From contig JAFGFZ010000083.1 of the NCBI GenBank assembly GCA_016930815.1, forward strand, positions 1 through 44,839: 44,839 nucleotides of DNA, given 5' to 3'. Below are positions 1-7,771 of this stretch, in pieces; the first letter of the stretch is position 1; every line of letters starts with the position of its first letter. The notes under the pieces were generated by a model. It was given only the letters and a program-made list of their open reading frames with translations. It did no database searches and had not been told where the DNA came from. Made by a program: the position numbers and the translations under genes. The stretch comes from Pirellulales bacterium. GTDB taxonomy: Bacteria; Planctomycetota; Planctomycetia; Pirellulales; Lacipirellulaceae.

Positions 1-22
1 CCGGCTTTTCATAAAAGCCGGG
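1..22. repeat. Palindromic repeat, copy A (KPGF-type)
   Basis: A perfect 9-bp inverted repeat, CCGGCTTTT (1-9) and AAAAGCCGG (13-21), encloses the trinucleotide CAT. The 22 bases are identical to the core of the longer palindrome at 37032-37053, so this is the cut-off right part of the same repeat family. It begins at the window edge and probably extends to the left. Confidence 0.8.
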
Positions 23-42
23 ATTCTAGATTCGCCCCAGTT

Positions 43-128
43 GTGTCGTGGTCTCCTGACCACGACACGGCACAACAGTCTTGACCACGACGGCGAGTGG
101 GCAGGTCGGGAGACCTGCCCACAACAGT
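43..128. repeat. Two tandem hairpins with a shared tail (REP-like)
   Basis: There are two perfect 11-bp stems with 4-base loops. Hairpin one is GTGTCGTGGTC (43-53), loop TCCT, GACCACGACAC (58-68). Hairpin two is GTGGGCAGGTC (97-107), loop GGGA, GACCTGCCCAC (112-122). The outer stems differ, but both end in GGTC next to the loop, and both hairpins are followed by the same word CACAACAGT (71-79 and 120-128). An extra half-arm, GACCACGAC, lies at 83-91. Stems with different sequence but the same geometry suggest compensated changes in a REP-like family. They lie just upstream of the ribosome binding site of the LOG-family gene and could also fold in its leader RNA. Confidence 0.75.
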
Positions 129-171
129 GATTCAGTTGATACGAATTTCAAGAAAGGAGCCTCAAGAAGCG

Positions 172-1014
172 ATGGCCAATTCTGCCCATGGAGACAACTT
201 GCAAGCCATATTGAATTCGTCCAGTTATCGCCCGGCCTATCAGGATGAGGATTTTATCGGTCGCGATGATCTCCGGCCATTGCGGATGCAACTTGAGCTC
301 TTGAAGCCGGAGATACTTTTTGAGGAGGCGGGAGTCAAATCAACGATTGTCGTCTTTGGAGGATCCCAGGTGGTTGAAAGGCCGGAAGCGGAATTGCGGG
401 TTCAGGAAGCCGAGGAGGCCCTAGCCAGGAATCCAGGGGATCGGGCCGCTTTGCGATCCGTGGAACGGGCGAAGCGTTTGTTGGCCAAGAGCTGCTATTA
501 TGATGCCGCGCGGGAATTCTCGCGACTCGTCTCAACCACTTGCCAGGTGTCTGGCAAGTGTGATTACGTCATCGTTACGGGCGGCGGTCCTGGGATTATG
601 GAGGCTGCCAACCGAGGGGCCCATGATCTGGGGGCCAAGAGTATCGGCCTGAATATCACGCTTCCGCATGAACAAGTTCCCAATGCCTACATCACGCCAG
701 GCCTTTGCATGCAATTCCAGTACTTTGCATTACGGAAATTTCACTTCCTGCTCCGTGCCAAGGCCCTCGTCATTTTTCCTGGTGGATTTGGAACCATGGA
801 CGAGCTGTTCGATGCCTTGACGCTGCGTCAGACGCTACGCATGCAAGAGATCCCAATCATCCTGTACGGCCGCGACTACTGGGAGCATGCCATTCACTTC
901 CAATTCTTGGCCGATGAGGGCGTTATCGACGATGGGCACCTCGAGTTGATCCAGTTCGCTGAAACGCCCGAGGATGCATGGAAGATCATCGAGAGATTCC
1001 ATGCGCCGAAATAG
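172..1014 (+). CDS. LOG-family protein (TIGR00730-like nucleoside monophosphate phosphoribohydrolase)
   Basis: The 280-residue Rossmann-like protein carries both hallmarks of the LOG/lysine-decarboxylase-like family: GGGPGIMEAANRG (about 137-149) and the PGGxGTxxE motif as PGGFGTMDE (about 203-211). Characterised members split nucleoside 5'-monophosphates (cytokinin ribotides or AMP) into base and ribose 5-phosphate in the cytoplasm. The substrate cannot be told from sequence. The start at 172 is chosen because AAAGGAG lies at 153-159; a GTG at 97 falls inside a hairpin repeat and is rejected. An Ala/Glu/Arg-rich helical insert at about 70-115 lies between the first strand (VVFGGSQ) and the GGGPG loop. 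The gene converges on glgC with a 17-bp gap and no visible terminator. Confidence 0.88.
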   Translation: MANSAHGDNLQAILNSSSYRPAYQDEDFIGRDDLRPLRMQLELLKPEILFEEAGVKSTIVVFGGSQVVERPEAELRVQEAEEALARNPGDRAALRSVERAKRLLAKSCYYDAAREFSRLVSTTCQVSGKCDYVIVTGGGPGIMEAANRGAHDLGAKSIGLNITLPHEQVPNAYITPGLCMQFQYFALRKFHFLLRAKALVIFPGGFGTMDELFDALTLRQTLRMQEIPIILYGRDYWEHAIHFQFLADEGVIDDGHLELIQFAETPEDAWKIIERFHAPK

Positions 1015-1031
1015 GATTCATTCTTACCAAA

Positions 1032-2264
1032 TCAATTCGCCATGACCGGGTCCCCCTTGGCAATCACGACGATGCCACCGGGACTGACATGGAATCCGCG
1101 TTTGATATCCTTTTGGTGGTCATAACCGAGTTCGAAACCGGCTGGAATGGAGACATCCTTATCAATAATGGCCTTCCGGATTTTCGCATGGCGGCCGATA
1201 TCGACGCGTTCGAATAGAATCGAATCCTCCACGTGCGAGTAGCTGTTGATTCGGGAGTTGGGTCCGACGATCGTCCGCGCGATGCGCCCACCAGAAACGA
1301 TGGAGCCGAGGCAAACGATACTATCGAGGGCTTCGCCGCGCCGAGCCATGTCGCCATGTTCGGCGAAAACGAACTTGGGTGGCGGTAGATTCGGATGATA
1401 GGTGCGAATTGGCCAAACATCATCATACATGTTCAGTTGCGGATCGACGCTAATCAGGTCCATATTTGCTTCGAAGTAGGCGTCGAGGGTACCGACATCA
1501 CGCCAGTAGGCGTCGGTTTTCCTGTTTTCGTCCAGGAATAGATGGGCGAAAACACGGCTCGAATCGATCACGGACGGGATGATATCCTGGCCAAAGTCGT
1601 GGGCACTGTTGGCATGCGTGGCATCCTGGCAGAGATGTTCAAACAGAAAACGAGCCGTGAAGACGTAGACGCCCATCGAGGCCAAGGCATGATCTTTGTC
1701 GCCAGGGATCGGTTTCGGATTGTCCGGTTTTTCCTCGAAACCGATGACGAGATTGTTGTCATCAACCTGCATGACGCCAAATTGTTTTGCAGCCTCGCGA
1801 GTGACTCGCAAAGCGGAGATCGTCAGATCGGCTTGTTGTTCGATATGATAATCAAGGAGCTTGGCATAATCCATCTTGTAGATGTGGTCACCCGCTAAGA
1901 TGATGACATATTCCGGCCGCTCCTTTTCAATGGTGTAGATATTTTGATAGACGGCATCAGCAGTTCCCCGATACCAGTGTTCGCCAACCCGTTGTTGTGG
2001 TGGAACAATGTCAATGAATTCCCCGAGTTCGCGGCAGAGGTAGCGGCGCCATCCGCGCGAGATATGCCGATCCAAGCTCATGGCTTTGTATTGTGTCAGC
2101 ACGAGCATCTGGCGGATGCCGCTATTGAGGCAATTCGAGAGGGTGAAATCGATAATCCGGTAGGCTCCACCAAATGGAACGGCCGGTTTGGCACGATCTC
2201 GAGTGAGCGGTTCCAAACGGTGACCTTTCCCACCTGCTAATACGACCGCCAGCACGTCGTCCAT
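1032..2264 (-). CDS. glgC: Glucose-1-phosphate adenylyltransferase (ADP-glucose pyrophosphorylase)
   Basis: This enzyme makes ADP-glucose from ATP and glucose 1-phosphate, the committed step of bacterial glycogen synthesis. The nucleotidyltransferase signature VLAGGKGHRLEPLTRDRAKP is at the N-terminus, followed by FGGAYRIIDFTLSNCLNSG. Further on are the sugar-phosphate region (SMGVYVF, DFGQDIIP) and a C-terminal left-handed beta-helix rich in Ile/Val turns (IVGPNSRINSYSHVEDSILF). The length of about 410 residues fits the family. The frame stays open to 2360, but ATG 2264 is preferred: GGAGG sits 10 bases before it and the family starts close to VLAGG. No other glycogen gene is in the window. 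The gene is downstream of asnB on the same strand, with about 80 bp between them. Confidence 0.93.
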   Translation of the reverse strand: MDDVLAVVLAGGKGHRLEPLTRDRAKPAVPFGGAYRIIDFTLSNCLNSGIRQMLVLTQYKAMSLDRHISRGWRRYLCRELGEFIDIVPPQQRVGEHWYRGTADAVYQNIYTIEKERPEYVIILAGDHIYKMDYAKLLDYHIEQQADLTISALRVTREAAKQFGVMQVDDNNLVIGFEEKPDNPKPIPGDKDHALASMGVYVFTARFLFEHLCQDATHANSAHDFGQDIIPSVIDSSRVFAHLFLDENRKTDAYWRDVGTLDAYFEANMDLISVDPQLNMYDDVWPIRTYHPNLPPPKFVFAEHGDMARRGEALDSIVCLGSIVSGGRIARTIVGPNSRINSYSHVEDSILFERVDIGRHAKIRKAIIDKDVSIPAGFELGYDHQKDIKRGFHVSPGGIVVIAKGDPVMAN

Positions 2265-2346
2265 GGTGGATGCGCCTCCGAAACGATGTCTAAAAAAACG
2301 TTGGGTCATGCCGCTATTGTATCGATTAAGACCGGCCAGATGAACC

Positions 2347-4269
2347 TTAACTTGAGTCAATCCATTCCCGGTGCCAGAGTTCCAGGACCAGCAGCATCCA
2401 GAGTCGCTGAGCGTGGTTGAAAATGCCCTCCGTATGCTCTCGAATCAGGTTCCGCACGGCTTCTTCACGAAAGTAGCCCCGCGCAAGGGAGGTCGGGTCC
2501 AGGAGCATGTCGTGCGTGAAGGATTTCAATTCGTTACGAAACCAATCGTCCAGCGGCACTCCAAATCCCCTTTTGGGACGCCGAAAGACGCCGCGGGGAA
2601 CGAGGTTCCCGAACGCTTCCCGCAGGACCCATTTGGCCCGGATTCCATGCAGTTTCTCGTGGATGGGCATCCGAATCGCCTCCTCGACGATCCGGTGATC
2701 CAGGAAAGGTTGCCGGCATTCAAGCGAGTTCGCCATCGAGGCGATATCCACTTTGTGGCATATGTCGCATGGGAGATAACTTGCCATATCGACGAGCGAT
2801 ACGGTGGTGACGGCATCCCGATGCGATACGTGACGGAATCGTGCCTTGAAGAAGTCCAAGGGATCCTGGTCGGATAGCATTTCGATGAACGCATCGCTAT
2901 ACAATATTCCCCGCTGATGCTGTTTGAAAACACCAACCCAATCCGCGTACCGCGGCCCGCTTGACAAGGAGAGGGCTTCGAGGAAGCGTTTGAACATGCG
3001 TACACGGCTATGCTGGCGTGGACTGGATGGAATCCATTGCCAGAACCGGCTCGTAGCAACATGGCGGATGGGACTGGGGAGTCGATCGAACCAGTCGGCC
3101 AATCGAACGGCCCGGTACCGCCGGTAACCGGCAAAGAGTTCGTCGCCCCCGTCACCGGAGAGTGCGACCGTGACATAGTCGCGCGCCAGGCGTGCCAAAT
3201 AATAGGTTGGAATGGCCGAGCTGTCGCCGAAGGGTTCGTCAAAGAACCAGACCAGTTTCGGCAACATGTTGATACAGTCCGGATCAACCCGCAACGTCAG
3301 GTGATCGGTTCCCAAAGACTCGGCAACTTGCCGTGCCGCAGCCGATTCATCATATTCCTTGATCGGGAATCCAATGGAAAAGGTCTTGATGGGTTCGTCC
3401 GAGATCTTTTGCGCCAGAGCTGCGACGATGGAAGAATCCATTCCGCCCGAGAGAAACACGCCGAGCGGAACGTCGCTTTGCAGACGAAGGCGGACCGATT
3501 CGGTGGCCAGTTCACGGAGCCGTTTGGGATATTCCCCAGGTGGCCTTGCCACCTCTTCGTTCAAGTCCGGTACCCAATACGGCTCCATCGATAGCCGGCC
3601 ATCCTGATAGATTCCATAATGGGCCGGAGGAAGCTTGCGAATACCGCGGAAAATCGTATTTGGGTAGGGAATGTACTGGTAAAGCAGGTACTCGTCGATC
3701 GCGTTCGGATCGATGTCCCGCGGAATATCCGGTACCTGCAACAGGCTTTTCAACTCGCTTGAAAAAAAAAGCCGGTTTGCATCCTGGTAATAGACCAGAG
3801 GTTTTTGGCCTAGCCGATCTCTGGCCAGAATCAAACGCCGCTTATTCCGGTCCCAGATCGCCAGAGCAAACATGCCGACGAGGTGGTTTAAGAAACCGAG
3901 ATCTTCATCTTCATAGAGGTGGATAATCGTTTCCGTATCGCCGTTTGTCGAAAAGCAATGCCCATTCCCTTCCAGGCGCCGGCGGAGGTCCCGGAAGTTG
4001 TAGATTTCCCCGTTGAAGACGATCCAGATGGAGCCATCTTCGTTGGCCATCGGCTGGTGGCTGCCAGTCAGATCGATGATGGAGAGCCGGCGAAAGCCCA
4101 ATGCGACGCCAGGTGTCATCGGATAAGGGGCTTCCATGTGCACAGCGCTGGTGAATGTCCCCGCGTCATCCGGGCCACGATGCGTCAGTACGCCAGTCAT
4201 CCGCTGCAAAAGGGCAGCATCGATTGCTTGACTTGAATCCGTCCAGACTGCGCCAGTGATTCCGCACAT
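2347..4269 (-). CDS. asnB: Asparagine synthase (glutamine-hydrolysing)
   Basis: The start is fixed by the N-terminal nucleophile: Met-Cys-Gly-Ile, where Cys2 becomes the glutaminase catalytic residue. The Ntn amidotransferase domain (about 1-210) shows the family words RGPDD, GFRRLSIIDL and NGEIYN. The synthetase domain follows with the PPi-loop FLSGGMDSSIVAAL and SGDGGDELFAGY. At 640 residues it is longer than E. coli AsnB and has the length of the AsnB-like amidotransferases often found in exopolysaccharide clusters. A GT4 glycosyltransferase sits immediately upstream, which makes modification of a cell-surface sugar a fair alternative to bulk asparagine synthesis. The catalytic residues appear intact. 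Confidence 0.9.
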   Translation of the reverse strand: MCGITGAVWTDSSQAIDAALLQRMTGVLTHRGPDDAGTFTSAVHMEAPYPMTPGVALGFRRLSIIDLTGSHQPMANEDGSIWIVFNGEIYNFRDLRRRLEGNGHCFSTNGDTETIIHLYEDEDLGFLNHLVGMFALAIWDRNKRRLILARDRLGQKPLVYYQDANRLFFSSELKSLLQVPDIPRDIDPNAIDEYLLYQYIPYPNTIFRGIRKLPPAHYGIYQDGRLSMEPYWVPDLNEEVARPPGEYPKRLRELATESVRLRLQSDVPLGVFLSGGMDSSIVAALAQKISDEPIKTFSIGFPIKEYDESAAARQVAESLGTDHLTLRVDPDCINMLPKLVWFFDEPFGDSSAIPTYYLARLARDYVTVALSGDGGDELFAGYRRYRAVRLADWFDRLPSPIRHVATSRFWQWIPSSPRQHSRVRMFKRFLEALSLSSGPRYADWVGVFKQHQRGILYSDAFIEMLSDQDPLDFFKARFRHVSHRDAVTTVSLVDMASYLPCDICHKVDIASMANSLECRQPFLDHRIVEEAIRMPIHEKLHGIRAKWVLREAFGNLVPRGVFRRPKRGFGVPLDDWFRNELKSFTHDMLLDPTSLARGYFREEAVRNLIREHTEGIFNHAQRLWMLLVLELWHREWIDSS

Positions 4270-4368
4270 GCTTTTTACAGATATTCCGATGAAAAATGCT
4301 TAACGGCGTTGCCTCACAACCTCGGCCACTCTCCCCGCAAGTAAGGTCGTGCAGCTTTTAACGTGTTA

Positions 4369-5469
4369 TTAATCAAGCAGCTTCCGATACAATTGTCCAT
4401 AACGGTCCACCATCCGGCCGACGGTGAATTCTTGTTCAACGGAACGCTGGCCCTGCTTACCGAGTTGTCGTGCATGGTCTGGATCGGAGAGGATCCGATC
4501 GGTAGCCCGCCCGTAATCAGCGCGACCCGCGATTGGGACCAGGTATCCCGTTTCACCCGATACGATCATCTCGCGATGACCAGGGATATCCGTCGCGACA
4601 ACCGGTACTCCGGCAGCCATGGCTTCCAGCACGGCGTTCGGCATCCCTTCGTAATCGCTGCCTTGCCAGAGGACATCGAGGTGCGGCAGGATGCGCCATA
4701 CATCGCTCCGTTCGCCTAGGAATCGCACATGCTCCGTGCTGCTGACGAGTCGCGTATAACGTTCCAGTCCAGCGCGTTCGGGACCGTCGCCAATGATTAG
4801 TAAACGTGCATTCGGATGCAAAAGAACAACCAATTCATAGGCCCAAATGAGATCTTTAATGCGTTTCTGGGGCCAGAGACGTCCAATCGCGCCGATTAAC
4901 CTGGCATCATGGGGAATGTCCAATGTATCCAACAAAGCCTCCCGGTCCTGATCACTGGGCCTGGCTTTCGGAACGGCGTTGGGAATCAGATCGATCTTGT
5001 TGGCCGGGAGCCCGTGTTGGACGCAATAATCCCGGACTCCCCGCGCGTTGGCAATGAGACGATCGGTCGACCGGGCTAGCTGACGGTCCACCATCCACTG
5101 CCAATCCGATTTCCAGCGGTCGACACACCGCTCGGTATGGATCAGGTGACGTACTCCGCAGGATCGAGCTGCCAGGCGGCCGTAGGATCCGGCTGCAAAG
5201 AGCCAGGTCTGGACCAGATCCGGCTGGAGGTCCCGGATGATTTTTCGAAGACGCCAGAATGTCACCGGGTCGGCCTTCCATCGTTTCCCGAGTACCGTGG
5301 TGGGTATTCCAGCCTCGAGGAGATCCTTTTCCAGGGGGCCACCCCGAGTCATCGCGCAGACATGGATGTCAAATAGATCGCGCGGTAGTCCGCTGGCGAG
5401 TAAGACGAGCTGTTTTTCGGCTCCAGCTCGATCGAGTGTCGGTATGATATGCAGGATTTGGCGGGTCAC
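4369..5469 (-). CDS. Glycosyltransferase family 4 (GT-B fold)
   Basis: The 366-residue protein has the two-domain GT-B layout. The N-terminal acceptor domain begins HIIPTLDRAGAEKQL, a typical GT4 opening. The C-terminal donor domain carries AIGRLWPQKRIKDLI, the nucleotide-sugar loop SDYEGMPNAVLEAMAAGVPVVATDIPGHREM with the EX7E-type glutamates, and GETGYLVP. It should move a hexose from a nucleotide sugar onto a lipid-linked or polysaccharide acceptor on the cytoplasmic face; donor and acceptor are unknown. The start codon is GTG and no strong ribosome binding site is visible. It lies 99 bp upstream of asnB and 44 bp downstream of the hydrolase gene, all on one strand, so a shared transcript is likely. 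Confidence 0.88.
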   Translation of the reverse strand: MTRQILHIIPTLDRAGAEKQLVLLASGLPRDLFDIHVCAMTRGGPLEKDLLEAGIPTTVLGKRWKADPVTFWRLRKIIRDLQPDLVQTWLFAAGSYGRLAARSCGVRHLIHTERCVDRWKSDWQWMVDRQLARSTDRLIANARGVRDYCVQHGLPANKIDLIPNAVPKARPSDQDREALLDTLDIPHDARLIGAIGRLWPQKRIKDLIWAYELVVLLHPNARLLIIGDGPERAGLERYTRLVSSTEHVRFLGERSDVWRILPHLDVLWQGSDYEGMPNAVLEAMAAGVPVVATDIPGHREMIVSGETGYLVPIAGRADYGRATDRILSDPDHARQLGKQGQRSVEQEFTVGRMVDRYGQLYRKLLD

Positions 5470-5513
5470 CTTGGCTTCTATCCGGGCAGCGAGATGTCTC
5501 TTCTTTAAAAGTA

Positions 5514-7616
5514 CTATTCGATGGCATTTCCCAGGGCATCCAACGGCTCGACAACCACCAATCGATCGCCAATCGCGGCACGCAAGTCGGTAAGATCATA
5601 GGCCCGCAAGGCACCATGGACTAAATTGACGAGCTGCCGTTTATGGGCCCGTTGTTGGATCAGAGATGCCCAGGAGTCGAGTGTTCGCTCGATCCGAATC
5701 TGACCAAAAAGTCCCGGTTCGGCAACGGCTGCGTGCAAGGCGGGCACGCCAACATGGCCAACAGCCACCAGATCGATCGGTTCTCCTGTGGTTCCTGGAT
5801 GATCACGCAGCCATCGTGCTGCCAAAAGAAGATCGGTCGCCCGCATCCCAACGTAGGATTCGCCGAGTAAATAAGCGGTGACGTATTCCTTGCCGGCTTG
5901 GCCGAAATCATCGTGATAGAACTTTTGGTCCGGATTAAACGTTTCGCCGATGCCGCGGAGGTCAACGGCAAGGACCATGGTTCCGTTGCGAACCAGTGCA
6001 TCGATCGGGCCATTCAATCCCGCATCCTGGTCCTTGCCCTGTTCATGCACGTAAAGCACTCCGCGACAGGACGTGGAATTCGGGCCCGCCGGTTCGGAGC
6101 CATTCGACGGCACCTTCGGGACAAAGAGCAATGCGGGCAACAGAATCCCCGGCTTGCCATGGTCGGCTGGCTCCGAGCGGTGTCTGAGGATCAGTTGGAT
6201 GATTGTGGAACCATGATTCCACGGGATGCGGCCCACTTCCTGGCTATCGAGGGCAGGTTGCTTGCTCAATGCCGGGAATCCGGCTGTCTGCCGGACCAGG
6301 TCGGGGGTTAACTCCGGCCGGGCGGCGGCCAATTGGGATAGGTCATCCGTCATGAAATCGTAGACGCTGCGGGCGTCCGGAAGGCGCATGACCTGCCCTT
6401 CAGGAGATGCCCATAGATCTTTTTCACTGGCAACATTCAAATCATCCGGTTCCGTGACGGGTTCCAGATTGGACGATTGGCCGAGCCATTGGGCAAGGAA
6501 TCGAACGGCCGCTTCACGAGCCGGTTTGTGGTACCCGTGCTTGTCGTCGATTTCCACAAGATCGATATGGTGGGATGCGCCCAGGCGAGTGTAGAGACGT
6601 TTCGCGTACCGGAAGGTTTCCCAAGTCCCGCCGATATCGAAAAAATCTTGTGTATTTGCCGCAATGAGCGTCGGGCGGGGCGCCCGCATCAGTACATAAT
6701 CCGCATGATCCATGCCCCACCCGATCTGGCCAAAAATATTCTGTTCTGCGTCTTGCGGGCCAATCGTGGCCAGGAGCCGTTCGAAATTCGTCAAGTAACA
6801 GGACGGAACCGCGACATCGATTCGGTCGTCCAGGGCCATTGTGTAGGCCGTTTGTGTCCCGCCCCCGGAACAACCGGTCATGCCAATCCGCGCACTGTCG
6901 ATTTCAGGCCTGGACTGCAAATAATCTATCCCCCGCATGGCATCCCAGATTTCAAAACGAGCCGTATTCTGGCCGAGTAATGCGGCTGAAATGCCAATGA
7001 TCGTGTGACCATACGTGCCCCCTTGGATCCGGGCTTTGCCTGCGTCATCAAGCCATTGGAAACGTTCGCCCTGCTCAATCGGATCAATAATCAAGGCCGC
7101 CAGGCCGTTCAGCGCGCAGAGGATGGAAACACGCGCGTAGGGATCGGCGGCCTTCCCCGACGCGGAATGGCCGCAGACGACCACCACGCCAGGAACCGGC
7201 CGAGGGAATTTCGTTTCGTCAGGTAGATAGAGATTGCCTGAAACGTAGTGTTTGGGTCGACTCTCATAGAGGATCTTTTCAATACGATACCCGGCCGCCG
7301 GTAGACTGCCTGTCACGCGGGCGTTGAGAGGCGTTCTCTCGGGCAAACCGCCAATCTGTTTCAAAAATTGGACTCGACGTTCCTGCTGGTACGCAGCAAT
7401 ATCCGCCGGCGTCTTGAGACTTTCGTATGTTTTCCGCCATTGTTGAAATGCAGCACCGGTCCGCATCGCCAGATAGTGCTGCATCATGGCCCGCGGTTCC
7501 AGGCCGTCGATCTGGGCTGGCAAGACTTTCCAATTCTCTGGTCCCCTAGCCCACGACGAAAGAATCAGAATGTTTGAAAATAGTAAAATACCAATTCCAC
7601 CGATCATGCGATTCAT
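5514..7616 (-). CDS. Secreted tandem alpha/beta hydrolase (acetyl xylan esterase-like), second half degenerate
   Basis: A signal peptide (hydrophobic 5-22, ending SWARG) precedes a complete alpha/beta-hydrolase domain. This has the nucleophile elbow GCSGGG (Ser about 250), an acid candidate in NTQDFFD and a His candidate in DDKHGYHKP, and it resembles the AXE1/pectin-deacetylase group common in planctomycetes. After a linker at about 400-480, a second hydrolase-like segment begins with LYVHEQGKDQDAG and AVDLRGIGET. Its elbow reads GHVGVP (about 620-623), with valine where a nucleophile should be. The second domain is therefore probably structural or for binding. Start ATG 7616 has GAGGG at good spacing. 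The likely role is deacetylating or otherwise de-esterifying a polysaccharide outside the cytoplasm; the exact substrate is not visible. Confidence 0.8.
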   Translation of the reverse strand: MNRMIGGIGILLFSNILILSSWARGPENWKVLPAQIDGLEPRAMMQHYLAMRTGAAFQQWRKTYESLKTPADIAAYQQERRVQFLKQIGGLPERTPLNARVTGSLPAAGYRIEKILYESRPKHYVSGNLYLPDETKFPRPVPGVVVVCGHSASGKAADPYARVSILCALNGLAALIIDPIEQGERFQWLDDAGKARIQGGTYGHTIIGISAALLGQNTARFEIWDAMRGIDYLQSRPEIDSARIGMTGCSGGGTQTAYTMALDDRIDVAVPSCYLTNFERLLATIGPQDAEQNIFGQIGWGMDHADYVLMRAPRPTLIAANTQDFFDIGGTWETFRYAKRLYTRLGASHHIDLVEIDDKHGYHKPAREAAVRFLAQWLGQSSNLEPVTEPDDLNVASEKDLWASPEGQVMRLPDARSVYDFMTDDLSQLAAARPELTPDLVRQTAGFPALSKQPALDSQEVGRIPWNHGSTIIQLILRHRSEPADHGKPGILLPALLFVPKVPSNGSEPAGPNSTSCRGVLYVHEQGKDQDAGLNGPIDALVRNGTMVLAVDLRGIGETFNPDQKFYHDDFGQAGKEYVTAYLLGESYVGMRATDLLLAARWLRDHPGTTGEPIDLVAVGHVGVPALHAAVAEPGLFGQIRIERTLDSWASLIQQRAHKRQLVNLVHGALRAYDLTDLRAAIGDRLVVVEPLDALGNAIE

Positions 7617-7678
7617 GCTTGATACCCTCGTGTTAAGACTCTAGCGCGGCCGGAAGGTGTTTCGCGGCGCGAATACTA

Positions 7679-7771
7679 TTAATTGGGTCGGTTGGCCACG
7701 AGTTGCCTGCGGCATAGGACGGTTAAGATCAGCAGAAGGGCCTGCGTCAGTGCCACGGGTTCTGGGATAGC
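7679..7771 (-). other. PEP-CTERM sorting signal
   Basis: The last 30 residues of the metalloprotease read Ala-Ile-Pro-Glu-Pro, a stretch of about 15 hydrophobic residues, then Cys-Arg-Arg and a short polar end. This is the standard three-part exosortase signal. It is the only such signal seen in the window, and no exosortase gene is present here. Confidence 0.8.

Noticed and set aside
43-122. CRISPR array
   Set aside because: Only two repeat units, each a hairpin with different stems, no uniform spacers and no cas gene.
97-171. GTG at 97 as the start of the LOG-family gene
   Set aside because: It lies inside a perfect hairpin repeat, and a strong AAAGGAG precedes the ATG at 172.
2526-3287. 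A 253-residue open frame on the - strand
   Set aside because: It is a different frame inside asnB, whose motifs run through the whole region.
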